Part shown: in pieces, positions 16,029 to 24,960 of the stretch
Position numbering within the stretch: the stretch's first letter is position 1
Layout of the letters: each line of letters starts with the position of its first letter
Assembly: GCA_031384695.1 (NCBI GenBank)
Contig: JANNAV010000041.1
Location: 1-36,411, forward strand
Length of the DNA: 36,411 nucleotides
From: JANNAV01 sp031384695
Lineage (GTDB): Bacteria; Pseudomonadota; Alphaproteobacteria; Rhodobacterales; Rhodobacteraceae
Direction of reading: 5' to 3'
The notes under the pieces: model-generated
The model's input: only the letters and a program-made list of their open reading frames with translations
The model's database searches: none
What the model was told of the DNA's origin: nothing
Program-made: the position numbers and the translations under genes

Positions 16029-17519
16029 ATGGCTGCGCCAACCCAAGCTGATATCAATGCCCTTGCCCTGATGCCCGTGGCCGCCGGAAAACTGTTGATC
16101 AACGGGCAATGGCAGGACGGCGAAGTTGCGCCGACCAGCGTGCTTTCCCCCCTGAACGGCCAACCGCTGACCACAATCGCCGCCGCCAGCCCCGCCGACG
16201 TCGCCCGCGCCGCCGCCGCCGCCCGGGCCAGTTTTGCCAACGGCGTCTGGTCGCGCAGCCCCCCCGCCCATCGCAAGACCATCCTCCTCCGCCTTGCCGA
16301 ACTGATCGAAAAACACAGCGTCGAACTGGCCGTGCTGGGCGTGCGCGACAATGGCACCGACATCTCGATGGCGCTGAAGGCCGAGCCCGCCTCGGCCGCC
16401 GCCACGTTCCGCTATTACGGCGAGGCGATCGACAAGGTTTATGGCGAAATCGCCCCCACGCCGGAAGATGTGCTTGCCCTGATCCATCGCGCGCCGGTGG
16501 GGGTGGTTGCGGCGATTGTGCCGTGGAACTTTCCGCTGATGATCGGCGCGTGGAAACTGGCACCCGCACTGGCGGCCGGCAATTCGGTGGTGCTGAAACC
16601 GGCCGAGACGGCATCGCTCACCTTGTTGCGGCTGGCGGAACTGGCGTTGGAGGCGGGCTTGCCGCCCGGCGTTCTGAACGTGGTAACCGGGCCGGGCCCG
16701 ATCACCGGCGAAGCACTGGCGCTGTCGATGGATGTGGATGTGCTGGTGTTTACCGGCTCGGGGGCAACCGCCCGCCGTCTGATGCAGGCCTCTGCCGCGT
16801 CCAATCTGAAGCGGCTGTATCTTGAACTGGGCGGCAAATCTCCAAACATCGTGTTCGCCGACGCCCCCGATCTTGCCATCGCCGCAGAAACCGCGGCAAC
16901 GGCGATTTTCCGCAACGCCGGTCAGGTCTGCGTCGCGGGATCCCGGCTGCTGATCGAAGCGCCGATCCATGATGAGTTTGTCGCGGCGGTTGCGGCGGCG
17001 GCGGCCAGAATGACGCTGGGCAACCCGCTTGATCTTGCCACCCGGATCGGTGCCGTCAACAGCCTGCCACAGCTTGAGGCCAACCTGCAATTCGTCGCCC
17101 GCGCCCGCGCTGAGGGTGGCGAGGTTGTCGCAGGCGGCAATCGCGCCCTGATGGAAACCGGCGGCTACTTCATGCAGCCCACCATTGTCACCGGCGTGCA
17201 ACCCGCGCACCGCCTGTCGCGCGAAGAAGTGTTCGGGCCGATCCTTGCAGTCACCGCATTTGCCACCGAAGACGAGGCCCTGCGCCTTGCCAACGGCACC
17301 GATTTTGGCCTTGCCTCCGGCGTGTGGACCGCAAACCTTGCCCGCGCTCACCGCATGATAAAAGGCCTGCATGCGGGGGTAGTGCATGTCAATACCTATG
17401 GCGGCACCGACAATACCGTGCCGTTGGGCGGCGTCAAGCAATCCGGCAATGGCCACGACAAATCGCTGCACGCGCTGGCCAAATACACCGATCTGAAAAC
17501 CGCATGGATACAGGTGTAG
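16029..17519 (+). CDS. NAD(P)-dependent aldehyde dehydrogenase
   Basis: The protein has 496 residues, standard for the ALDH superfamily. It shows VPWNFPLMI (coenzyme site), GSGATARRLMQ, LELGGKSPNIVF with the general base Glu266, and NAGQVCVAGSRLL with catalytic Cys301; the C-terminal EVFGPILAV signature is intact. The frame is open further up, but ATG 16029 is the first start giving the normal family N-terminus (KLLINGQWQDGE), with GGAAAG some 13 bases upstream. It resembles PuuC/betaine-aldehyde-type enzymes that oxidise amino- or glutamyl-aminoaldehydes to acids. It is followed after nine bases by the Tm-1-like gene, so these share a transcript with the permease. Confidence 0.92.
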   Translation: MAAPTQADINALALMPVAAGKLLINGQWQDGEVAPTSVLSPLNGQPLTTIAAASPADVARAAAAARASFANGVWSRSPPAHRKTILLRLAELIEKHSVELAVLGVRDNGTDISMALKAEPASAAATFRYYGEAIDKVYGEIAPTPEDVLALIHRAPVGVVAAIVPWNFPLMIGAWKLAPALAAGNSVVLKPAETASLTLLRLAELALEAGLPPGVLNVVTGPGPITGEALALSMDVDVLVFTGSGATARRLMQASAASNLKRLYLELGGKSPNIVFADAPDLAIAAETAATAIFRNAGQVCVAGSRLLIEAPIHDEFVAAVAAAAARMTLGNPLDLATRIGAVNSLPQLEANLQFVARARAEGGEVVAGGNRALMETGGYFMQPTIVTGVQPAHRLSREEVFGPILAVTAFATEDEALRLANGTDFGLASGVWTANLARAHRMIKGLHAGVVHVNTYGGTDNTVPLGGVKQSGNGHDKSLHALAKYTDLKTAWIQV

Positions 17520-17528
17520 GAACAGGGC

Positions 17529-18758
17529 ATGGGCAACCGGATTCTGGTGGTCGGCACCTATGATACCAAAGATGCCGAGCTGGCCTACGTTGCCACCCGC
17601 ATCCGCGATATGGGTGGCGTGGTGCTGACGATGGATGTGTCGGTGCTGGGTGATCCGGCTTGCCCGACCGATTTCAGCAAGCATGATGTGGCGGCTGCGG
17701 CCAACAGCACTATTGCAGAAGCAATCGGTTTTGAAAGCGAAAACAAGGCGATGCAGATCATGGCGCAAGGTGCCGCCAGCCTTGCCGCCAGCCTGCGCCG
17801 CCAAGACCGGTTCGACGGCGTCATCATCCTTGGTGGCAGCATGGGCACCGATCTGGCGCTGGATATCTGCGCCGCGCTGCCGTTGGGCGTGCCGAAATAC
17901 ATCGTCTCCACCATCAGCTTTTCGGCGATGATCCCGCCGGAACGGCTGGCACCCGACGTGCAGATGATCCTGTGGGCGGGCGGCCTTTACGGCTTGAATC
18001 CGATATGCAAAGCGTCATTGTCGCAAGCCGCAGGTGCGGTTCTGGGGGCCGCGCGCGCCGCAGAGCCGCCCCGCCATGACCGCCCCCTGATCGGCATGAC
18101 GGGGTTTGGCAAATCGGTCCTCAGCTATGTCGTGGCCCTGAAACCTGCGCTGGAGGCGCGTGGTTTTGACGTGGCGGTGTTTCACGCAACCGGCATGGGT
18201 GGCCGGGCGTTTGAAGGCCTGGCAGCCGAAGGCGCCTTCGCGGCGGTGCTGGATTTTGCGCCGCAAGAAGTGGGCAATCATCTGTTCGGCTCGGCAATCT
18301 CGGCCGGTCCACACCGGCTGACCGCCGCCGGTCTGCGCGGCGTGCCGCAGATGATCGCACCGGGATGTTCGGATCTGGTGGATGTGGTGACATGGCACCC
18401 GGTTGCCGATCACTTCAAAAGCCACAGGATTCACGCCCACAATCGCCTGATTTCCACCATCTCACTTTCCCCGGATGAGCGGCGGCGCGTTGCCCGGGCA
18501 ATCTGTGCCAAACTGGCCGCAGCAACCGGGCCGGTGACCCTGATCTTGCCAAATCAGGGCCTGCACAGTTGGGATCGCCCCGGCGCCCCGCTTGCCAATG
18601 TCGCCGCAATGGCCGCGTTCAACGATGAATTCCGGCAAAGCTGCCCGCCGAATGTGACGTTGATTGATCTCGCGGCCCATATCAACGACCCGGCCTTTAC
18701 CGACACCGTGTTGCAGGTTTTCGATGGGTGGATCGCGCGCGGTGTTGTTGCTGTCTGA
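17529..18758 (+). CDS. Tm-1-like ATP-binding domain protein (UPF0261)
   Basis: The protein has 409 residues, full length for the family. The N-terminus RILVVGTYDTKDAELAYVATRI is the conserved opening of the Tm-1/UPF0261 domain; later segments GGSMGTDLALDI, STISFSAMIPPERLAPDVQMILWAGGLYG and GMTGFGKSVLSYV are also typical. The tomato Tm-1 protein blocks tobamovirus replication and its N-terminal domain binds ATP; the bacterial role is not established. Bacterial members commonly sit beside a TIM-barrel PEP-hydrolase-like gene. None is present here; the next gene is convergent and unrelated. ATG 17529 has AGGAACAGGG just upstream, overlapping the ALDH stop. Co-transcription with permease and ALDH suggests a metabolic role. 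Confidence 0.87.
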   Translation: MGNRILVVGTYDTKDAELAYVATRIRDMGGVVLTMDVSVLGDPACPTDFSKHDVAAAANSTIAEAIGFESENKAMQIMAQGAASLAASLRRQDRFDGVIILGGSMGTDLALDICAALPLGVPKYIVSTISFSAMIPPERLAPDVQMILWAGGLYGLNPICKASLSQAAGAVLGAARAAEPPRHDRPLIGMTGFGKSVLSYVVALKPALEARGFDVAVFHATGMGGRAFEGLAAEGAFAAVLDFAPQEVGNHLFGSAISAGPHRLTAAGLRGVPQMIAPGCSDLVDVVTWHPVADHFKSHRIHAHNRLISTISLSPDERRRVARAICAKLAAATGPVTLILPNQGLHSWDRPGAPLANVAAMAAFNDEFRQSCPPNVTLIDLAAHINDPAFTDTVLQVFDGWIARGVVAV

Positions 18759-18863
18759 CAGCGCCCGCAGTCAGATGGCTTCGGGCACCTAATTCCGAAT
18801 GACGATGCTATTTAGACCAGAACTCATCCCGGCAAGGCCTGCCAAAAAGCCCCGGCCCATGCC

Positions 18864-19310
18864 TCAGCCATCGTTGAAGGATGCCCGCCCGACAATTTCA
18901 AGCTTCAGCAAAGTCTTGGCAAATGCCTTCTGCCACGGCTGGCTGGTAACCGAACACCCGGCTTTCCCGGCCAATGCCTCGGCCTCGGTTTTATAGCGTT
19001 TGAAATTGCTGGTCTGCGGGTTAAGCTTGACCCCGCCGAGGCTGTATTTCAACTTGCGTGTGATCTGCGGCTCCCCTTGGCGCAGGCTGTTGGTGGTCTT
19101 GTCGCCAAAAAACACCAGCCCACAAACCGCAACCTTGCCGTCTATTTCCCGCACCCCGGCGTAAATCGCCAGATCCAGTTTTTTCCCTTTGCCAAACGCG
19201 ATGGCCTGAAAACTACTGTCGGGCTTCACCAGAATAGCCTCGGCAAAAACCGGCAATGCCATGCCAAAACTGCCAGCAACAAAAACCAAAGCGCGCAATG
19301 ACATCTTCAA
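18864..19310 (-). CDS. Small secreted protein of unknown function
   Basis: The protein has 148 residues. A signal peptide is clear (SLRALVFVAGSFGMALPVFA, cleavage before EA), leaving a basic mature domain of about 125 residues with two cysteines that could pair. I recognise no family. The start is a TTG at 19310, eight bases after GGAG; ATG 19304 is possible and gives the same mature protein. It is divergent from the type I secretion genes across a 206-base gap and convergent with the Tm-1-like gene. A periplasmic location is likely. Confidence 0.7.
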   Translation of the reverse strand: MKMSLRALVFVAGSFGMALPVFAEAILVKPDSSFQAIAFGKGKKLDLAIYAGVREIDGKVAVCGLVFFGDKTTNSLRQGEPQITRKLKYSLGGVKLNPQTSNFKRYKTEAEALAGKAGCSVTSQPWQKAFAKTLLKLEIVGRASFNDG

Positions 19311-19394
19311 AACACCAACTCCCAGATTCAGGAACCAAACACACCAGATGGTTGTCGCAGATCAAGTCCCACGTCAAGTTGCATCCTTGGCTGA

Positions 19395-19411
19395 TCAGGC
19401 AGCGTGCCTGA
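19395..19411. promoter_or_regulatory. 17-bp palindrome between secreted protein and T1SS genes
   Basis: The sequence tcaggcagcgtgcctga has perfect 7-bp arms around a 3-base centre and lies in the middle of the divergent gap 19311-19516. It is a candidate operator controlling one or both genes. The regulator is unknown. Confidence 0.45.
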
Positions 19412-19516
19412 CAGACAGTTTCCGGCAGCGCAGACCCCGTACGGATTTCTTTGGCCAACCCAACTGCGCCGGTCAATTTTCACCCGCCATTAAGAATGAT
19501 CTGGCTAGGTGTCCGG

Positions 19517-21691
19517 ATGACGATTGCCGATTCAAATCTGACCAGACAACTGGCCGCGCAGGGAAAGCGTCTGTCCGCCCTGCGCGCGACGTTTCTGGTG
19601 GCGGCGCATCATGGTGTTGCGCTCTCCCCGGAAGAGCTGCCCAAACTGGTTGAAGGCGATCTTGCGCCTTCGGTCACATCGGCGCTGATCCAGGCGGGGT
19701 TTCGCACCCGCCTGCTGCAACGCTGCACCTGGTCCACCGCTGTGGATCTGGGCACCGCCTATCCGGCACTTTTGCCGATGCGCGACGGAAGCTGGGTGAT
19801 CCTGGTGCTGGTTGTCACCAACGAGGCGGGGCCGATGGCCGCCATTCTTGATCCGGAACACGAGGATCAGGGGATAAGGCTGGTGCCCCGGGCCAAGCTG
19901 CTGGATGAGTGGACGGGCGTTATCATGCTGGTACAGCCTGCGGCGGCAATGGCCGCCGATTCGCGCCCGTTTGGGATTTCGTGGTTCATTCCGGCGCTGA
20001 TGACGCAGCGCAAACTGCTGGCCGGGGTGGCCGTGGCCGTGGTGGCGGGCAACCTCATCAGCTTTTCCTTGCCGCTGTTGTTTCAGGTGCTGATCGACAA
20101 GGTAATCGCCCATCACGCCTGGAACACGCTGGTGGCGGTGGTCGGGATTTTTGTGGTGCTGGTACTGTTTGACGCTTGTTTTTCCTATACCCGCCAGCGG
20201 CTTATGTTGATTGCGGGCGGAAAGATTGATGGCATGGTGGGTGCCCGCACCTTTGCACATCTGATGTCGTTGCCGCTGTCGGTGTTTGAAACCGTGCCCT
20301 CGGGGGTGATGGCGCGGCACATGCAGCAAACCGAAAAGATCCGCACCTTTCTGACGGGGCGGCTGTTTCAGACCATGCTGGATGCGGCCTTCCTGCCGCT
20401 GCTTTTATGCGTACTGGCGTTGCTGAGCGGGCCATTGACGCTGGTGGTTCTGGGGTTCGCCCTGTCGATCACGGGCTGTATCGCGGCACTGCTGCCGATG
20501 TTCCGCCACCGCCTGAATGCGCTTTACGCGGTCGAGGCGGAACGTCAGGCGCATATGGTGGAAACGCTGCACAACATGCGCGCCGTCAAGGCGCTGGTGC
20601 TGGAACCGTCGCGTCGCAAGATCTGGGAAGATAATCTTGCCGGCGCACTCCGGCGTCAGTGGGATGTTGGTGCCATCGGCGCGCTTGCGGCGGCAATCAC
20701 CGGCCTGCTGGAAAAGCTGATGCAGGTGTCGATCATCGGTTTTGGCGCAGCTTTGGTGTTGCAAACCCAGATGAGCGTTGGTGCCCTCGTGGCGTTCGTG
20801 ATGTTGGCAGGGCGTGTCACCGGGCCGTTGCTGCAGATCGTCGGGCTGATCAATGAGTATCAGGAGGCGGCACTGTCGGTCCGCATGCTGGCCGGGGTGA
20901 TGGATCAAAAGCCCGAACGCGGCCCGCAGTCGCGCCCCGCCCGCCATGCGATCACCGGCAGGTTGACGCTGGATCAGGTCAGTTTCAGCTACCCCGGTGC
21001 GGCAAGCCCGGCGCTGGACAGGATCAGCCTCGAGATCGCCCCGGGGCAGGTGATCGGGATTGTCGGGCGGTCGGGTTCGGGCAAAACCACGCTGACGCGG
21101 CTGGTACAGGGCATCGAAACGCCGCAGGCCGGGTTGATTCAGGTGGATGGCGTGGATATCCGCCAGATCGATCTGGAGCATTTGCGCCGTAATCTGGGCG
21201 TGGTGCTGCAGGAAAACCTGCTGTTTCGCGGCACGATCCGCGAAAACATCGCCGCCTCCCGCGCGGACGCCAGTTTCGAGCAGGTTCTGCTCGCGGCGCG
21301 TCTGGGCGGGGCCGAGGAATTTGTGCGCAAGCTGCCGCAAGGCTTTGATACAAAGGTGGAAGAGGGGGGGGCAAATCTGTCCGGCGGTCAGCGCCAACGC
21401 ATTGCCATCGCCCGCGCTTTGATGAACGCACCGCAAATTCTGGTGTTCGATGAGGCAACCTCCGCCCTCGATCCTGAGTCCGAGGCGGTGGTCAACCGCA
21501 ATCTTGCGGCAATCGCCAAAGGTCGCACGGTGATCATCGTGTCGCACCGGCTGTCATCGCTGGTGCGGGCGGATGCGATCGTGGTGCTCGATCAGGGCAA
21601 GGTTGTCGATATGGCGCCGCACGCCTTGCTGCTCGCGCGCTGCGAAATCTATCGCCATCTCTGGCAACAGCAAACCGAGCATATCGCATGA
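19517..21691 (+). CDS. Type I secretion ABC transporter, HlyB-like with inactive C39 domain
   Basis: The protein has 724 residues. Residues of about 1-140 form a C39-peptidase-like domain; AHHGVALSPEELP stands where bacteriocin exporters carry catalytic Cys, so it is degenerate as in HlyB. Residues of about 150-440 hold the membrane domain (SFSLPLLFQVLIDKVIAHHAWNTL). Residues of about 480-720 are the ATPase: Walker A GRSGSGKTT near 517, signature LSGGQRQR near 621, Walker B ILVFDEATSALD near 641, and H-loop VSHRLS. The combination is typical of exporters of RTX proteins. I chose ATG 19517 (AGGTG five bases before) over upstream TTG or ATG codons. The stop overlaps the MFP start by ATGA. The RTX protein at 24961-26031 is the obvious candidate cargo. 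Confidence 0.9.
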   Translation: MTIADSNLTRQLAAQGKRLSALRATFLVAAHHGVALSPEELPKLVEGDLAPSVTSALIQAGFRTRLLQRCTWSTAVDLGTAYPALLPMRDGSWVILVLVVTNEAGPMAAILDPEHEDQGIRLVPRAKLLDEWTGVIMLVQPAAAMAADSRPFGISWFIPALMTQRKLLAGVAVAVVAGNLISFSLPLLFQVLIDKVIAHHAWNTLVAVVGIFVVLVLFDACFSYTRQRLMLIAGGKIDGMVGARTFAHLMSLPLSVFETVPSGVMARHMQQTEKIRTFLTGRLFQTMLDAAFLPLLLCVLALLSGPLTLVVLGFALSITGCIAALLPMFRHRLNALYAVEAERQAHMVETLHNMRAVKALVLEPSRRKIWEDNLAGALRRQWDVGAIGALAAAITGLLEKLMQVSIIGFGAALVLQTQMSVGALVAFVMLAGRVTGPLLQIVGLINEYQEAALSVRMLAGVMDQKPERGPQSRPARHAITGRLTLDQVSFSYPGAASPALDRISLEIAPGQVIGIVGRSGSGKTTLTRLVQGIETPQAGLIQVDGVDIRQIDLEHLRRNLGVVLQENLLFRGTIRENIAASRADASFEQVLLAARLGGAEEFVRKLPQGFDTKVEEGGANLSGGQRQRIAIARALMNAPQILVFDEATSALDPESEAVVNRNLAAIAKGRTVIIVSHRLSSLVRADAIVVLDQGKVVDMAPHALLLARCEIYRHLWQQQTEHIA

Positions 21692-23007
21692 CGATGATGG
21701 CGCGCGTGAACCGGGTTGCAGCCGATGCACTGGAGTTTCAAAGCGATCTTGATCGGCTGGTAGCCACGCCCGCGCCGCGTTTCCTGCGGTTTTGGCCGGC
21801 CCTTGGCGCCGGTTTGATCGTGGCGGTGGTCGGCGCAGCTTCGGTGTTGCGGGTGGATATCGTGGTCACGGCAAGCGGGCGGCTGGCCGCCGATGCGCCT
21901 TCGGTGGTCTTGCAACCGATGTCGCGGGCCACCCTGAAGGAATTGCTGGTCCGCCCGGGCGATATCGTGGTGGCCGGGCAGGTTCTGGCCCGGATGGACC
22001 CGACTTTGCCCGAGGCGGACCGCGCCTCCCTGATGGTGGAGCGACGCGCCCTTTCGGCCGAAATTGCCCGGCTTGATGCCGAGTTGGCGGGCGAAATACT
22101 GGTGGCGGATGGCCCCGATCTGACCATGCAGGCGGCCGTTCAACTACAGCGCGCCAACCTCGCGATGTCGCAGCGGACGGAACTTGAAGCAGCCTGTGCC
22201 GCGCTTTTGCAGGCACAAACCCTTGAACTTGCCGCTGGCCCCGGCCTGGCCGAGCGTCTTGGCATCGCCCGCGAAGTTGAAACCATGCGCCAGGCGCTGG
22301 CCACACGGCAATCCGGCTCGCATCTTGCCGTGCTCGAAGCGCAGGCCGCGCGGCTGGATGTCGAGGCGGCACAGGGCCAGCACAAGGCGCGCCTGTCGGA
22401 TCTTGCACAAAAGCTGCGCGCCACTCAGGCGGCGCTTTCCGGCTTTGACAGTGACCAACGCCGCCAGATGACAGAGCAGCTTGCGAAACTTCGCCCCAGA
22501 ATGGCGCAGCTTGATGCGCTGTTGGCCAAGGCAAACCGGCTTGTCGCCCTGTCCGAGTTGACCGCCCCGCGCGCGGGCGTGGTGCTGTCGGTGGCAATCG
22601 GCGGGCCGGGTTCGATGGTAACCGAAGGCGATGCGGTGGTGGTTCTGGTGCCCACGGATGTGCCGCTTATCGCCGAGATCGGCGTCCGTTCCGCCGAGGT
22701 CGGCAATATCAGCGTTGGCGACGCGGTTGCCATCAAGATCGACGCGTTTCCCTGGCGGCGCTACGGCGTCACCGAAGGCCGGCTGCAAACCGTTGGCCGC
22801 GCATCCTACACCCCAGAAGGTGCCAGCGAAGCCTTGCATCCGGCCCGCGTTTCCCTGAGTGGCGATTTTGCGGCCCGGTCTGGCCAGATGATCTTGCAGC
22901 CCGGCATGACCCTGACCGCCGAAATCAGCACCGGAACCCGTTCGGTGCTGGACTATTTCCTCGATCCGCTGATCCGCGGGCTGAACGAAAGCCTGCGCGA
23001 ACCCTGA
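21688..23007 (+). CDS. HlyD-family membrane fusion protein of type I secretion
   Basis: The protein has 439 residues: a cytoplasmic N-terminus, one membrane helix (about 36-55, AGLIVAVVGAASVLRV), and a lipoyl half (ASGRLAADAPSVVLQPMSRATLKELLVRPGDIV). Long alanine- and glutamine-rich helices, about 110-290, form the periplasmic hairpin. The second lipoyl half (ELTAPRAGVVLSVA) and a beta-barrel domain follow. The C-terminus LDYFLDPLIRGLNESLREP is the usual end of HlyD-type proteins. It bridges the ABC exporter to a TolC-like outer membrane channel, which is not encoded here. It is coupled to the ABC gene by ATGA and converges with dapD. Confidence 0.92.
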   Translation: MTMMARVNRVAADALEFQSDLDRLVATPAPRFLRFWPALGAGLIVAVVGAASVLRVDIVVTASGRLAADAPSVVLQPMSRATLKELLVRPGDIVVAGQVLARMDPTLPEADRASLMVERRALSAEIARLDAELAGEILVADGPDLTMQAAVQLQRANLAMSQRTELEAACAALLQAQTLELAAGPGLAERLGIAREVETMRQALATRQSGSHLAVLEAQAARLDVEAAQGQHKARLSDLAQKLRATQAALSGFDSDQRRQMTEQLAKLRPRMAQLDALLAKANRLVALSELTAPRAGVVLSVAIGGPGSMVTEGDAVVVLVPTDVPLIAEIGVRSAEVGNISVGDAVAIKIDAFPWRRYGVTEGRLQTVGRASYTPEGASEALHPARVSLSGDFAARSGQMILQPGMTLTAEISTGTRSVLDYFLDPLIRGLNESLREP

Positions 23008-23028
23008 AGGGCAGATCCCGCTACCGGA

Positions 23029-23853
23029 TCAGTCCCGCAGCAACTCGTTGATGCTGGTCTTGGACCGGGTTTGCGCATCAACTTTCTTGACGATCACGGC
23101 GCAGTAAAGATTGACCCCGTTCTTGCTTGGCAAGGATCCGGCCACCACCACCGAACCGCTTGGCACTTCCCCATAGGTGACCACACCGGTTTCACGGTCA
23201 ACGATCTTAGTCGATTTGCCGATGAAAACACCCATGCCCAGCACCGAGCCTTCGCGCACGATACAGCCTTCAACCACCTCCGACCGCGCGCCGATAAAGC
23301 AGTTGTCCTCAATGATCGTCGGCCCTGCCTGCATCGGTTCCAGCACCCCGCCGATACCGACACCGCCCGAAAGATGCACGTTCTTGCCGATTTGTGCACA
23401 AGACCCAACCGTGGCCCAGGTATCGACCATGGTGTTCTCATCGACAAAGGCACCCAGATTCACAAAGCTGGGCATCAGCACCACGCCTTTGGCAATATGC
23501 GCCGAGTGGCGTACCACTGCGCCATGCACCGCCCGAAACCCGGCCGCCCGCCATTGATTCTCGCCCCAGCCTTTGAATTTGCTGTCAACCTTGTCCCACC
23601 AGCCGCCGCCCTGCGCGCCGCCCGACTGTTGCTCCATGTCGCGCAGGCGAAAGCCCAGCAACACCGCTTTCTTCGCCCATTGGTTCACATGCCAATCGGC
23701 GCCACGCTTTTCCGCAACCCGCAATGCTCCGGAATCCAGTGCCGCGAGAACCGTTTCGATGGCATCGCGAATCTCGCCTTTGGTTGCCACCGAGATGCTG
23801 TCGCGGGCGTCCCAGGCGGCGTCGATGATCGGTTCGAGGGCGGCATAAGGCAT
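23029..23853 (-). CDS. dapD: 2,3,4,5-tetrahydropyridine-2,6-dicarboxylate N-succinyltransferase
   Basis: The protein has 274 residues, exactly the usual DapD length. The N-terminal helical domain (LEPIIDAAWDARDSIS) is followed by left-handed beta-helix hexapeptide repeats from about residue 100 (MPSFVNLGAFVDENTMVDTWATVGSCAQIGKNVHLSGGVGIGGVLEP), the DapD signature. It succinylates tetrahydrodipicolinate in the succinylase branch of lysine/meso-diaminopimelate synthesis in the cytoplasm. ATG 23853 follows GGAGAG closely; the frame remains open 54 codons upstream but that part has no family match. It stands alone here, with no other dap gene in the window. Confidence 0.96.
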   Translation of the reverse strand: MPYAALEPIIDAAWDARDSISVATKGEIRDAIETVLAALDSGALRVAEKRGADWHVNQWAKKAVLLGFRLRDMEQQSGGAQGGGWWDKVDSKFKGWGENQWRAAGFRAVHGAVVRHSAHIAKGVVLMPSFVNLGAFVDENTMVDTWATVGSCAQIGKNVHLSGGVGIGGVLEPMQAGPTIIEDNCFIGARSEVVEGCIVREGSVLGMGVFIGKSTKIVDRETGVVTYGEVPSGSVVVAGSLPSKNGVNLYCAVIVKKVDAQTRSKTSINELLRD

Positions 23854-23941
23854 CGGTCTCTCCGGGCAAATCAAACGGTCTGCGCCGCTATACAGCCCGG
23901 TCGCCATTGGCGCAATCGGCGGTAACAAAGGCCCGGCACGG

Positions 23942-24859
23942 CTAGGCGTAGGGCGCCGGTGCGGTGTTCGCGCCGCAAAGCAACACCGCAACCCGCTCGC
24001 CCCTCGCCGGTTCATAAGCCCCCGAGGTCAGCGCGGAAAGGGCGGCGGCCCCCGCAGGTTCCACCCAAAGACGCAAACTGTCCCACAGCAGGCGCTGCGC
24101 CTGCAAGATTGCGGCATCGGTCACCAGAACCGCGCGCACCGCCTGCGCCTGCGCCAAAGCCAGGCAAAGTTTGCCGACAAACGGCGCACCAAGTGCATTC
24201 GCCGCCACCCCCGCAGGCGCCACCGTGACAGGTTCCCCCGCAGCCAACGCCCGGTAAAGCGATGGCGCCAGTTCCGGCTCCACCCCGATCACCCGCCTGC
24301 GCCCTTGCAGCCAGCCCATCGCCCCGCCAAGCAACCCGCCACCGCCAACCGCGATCAGAACCGTATCGGCGTCCAGACCCTGGCTTTCCCATTCCCGCAT
24401 CAGCGTACCCTGCCCTGCAAGCGTGCCCGGCGCATCAAAAGCGTGGATCTGCATCGCCCCGGTGGCGGCAGCATAGGCCTCGGTTTGCGCCTGAACCTCG
24501 CTGAACGGGCCGTCAATAACGTGTAGTTCCGCGCCCTGTGCCTCGATCAGGGCAATCTTCGCGGGCCCCGCCATTTGCGGCACATAAATCCGCGCGCGGT
24601 GGCCCAGCTTTCGGGCGGCAAAGGCCACCGCGGCCCCATGATTGCCGCCCGACGCCGCAACCACACCTGCCTCCGGCACCGGCCCTTTGATCAACGTGTT
24701 GAACGCCCCGCGCGCCTTGAAACTGCCGGTGTGCTGCAGCTGCTCCAGCTTCAACTGCACCTGGCCCAGACCGGGCAACTCCAGATCAATCACCGGCGTT
24801 ACCCGCACATGGCCCGCAATCCGCGCCGCCGCCGCCTCGATTTCCTGCTGCCAGTTCAC
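23942..24859 (-). CDS. Threonine/serine dehydratase-like PLP enzyme (fold type II)
   Basis: The protein has 305 residues. It shows GSFKARGA with the PLP lysine at residue 48, the SGGNHG loop (70-75), and the glycine-rich phosphate loop VGGGGLLGG. The C-terminal ACT domain of biosynthetic IlvA is absent, so it resembles catabolic threonine/serine dehydratases or hydroxyamino-acid dehydratases. It would convert L-threonine or L-serine to 2-oxobutanoate or pyruvate plus ammonia. The start is GTG 24859, with AGGGGCAGG just before it. It is 88 bases upstream of dapD on the same strand, so they might be co-transcribed, though no functional tie is obvious. Confidence 0.85.
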   Translation of the reverse strand: MNWQQEIEAAAARIAGHVRVTPVIDLELPGLGQVQLKLEQLQHTGSFKARGAFNTLIKGPVPEAGVVAASGGNHGAAVAFAARKLGHRARIYVPQMAGPAKIALIEAQGAELHVIDGPFSEVQAQTEAYAAATGAMQIHAFDAPGTLAGQGTLMREWESQGLDADTVLIAVGGGGLLGGAMGWLQGRRRVIGVEPELAPSLYRALAAGEPVTVAPAGVAANALGAPFVGKLCLALAQAQAVRAVLVTDAAILQAQRLLWDSLRLWVEPAGAAALSALTSGAYEPARGERVAVLLCGANTAPAPYA

Positions 24860-24960
24860 GCGCCTGCCCCTTTCGCGATGTCATGTCCTGACATTGCTAC
24901 AGGCCAATGCGGGCGCTGGCAATAAATCGGCAAAACCTGAAGGTCCGAGGCGGCGTGGCT

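Noticed and set aside
14549..17804. Long minus-strand frames (618 and 649 residues) opposite the permease, ALDH and Tm-1-like genes
   Set aside because: These are typical GC-rich antisense frames, Arg/Gly/His-rich without motifs, opposite clearly recognised proteins.
23014..23030. Small hairpin (gatcc / ggatc) between the MFP and dapD genes as a bidirectional terminator
   Set aside because: Only a 5-bp stem with no T run on either strand, too weak to call.
23854..24015. A 54-residue N-terminal extension of DapD
   Set aside because: The shorter form has the exact family length and a clear GGAGAG site; the extension is Arg/Pro-rich noise.
24878..24894. Inverted repeat atgtca / tgacat upstream of the dehydratase
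   Set aside because: Six-base arms in a short gap could be chance, and no supporting second site or promoter was evident.
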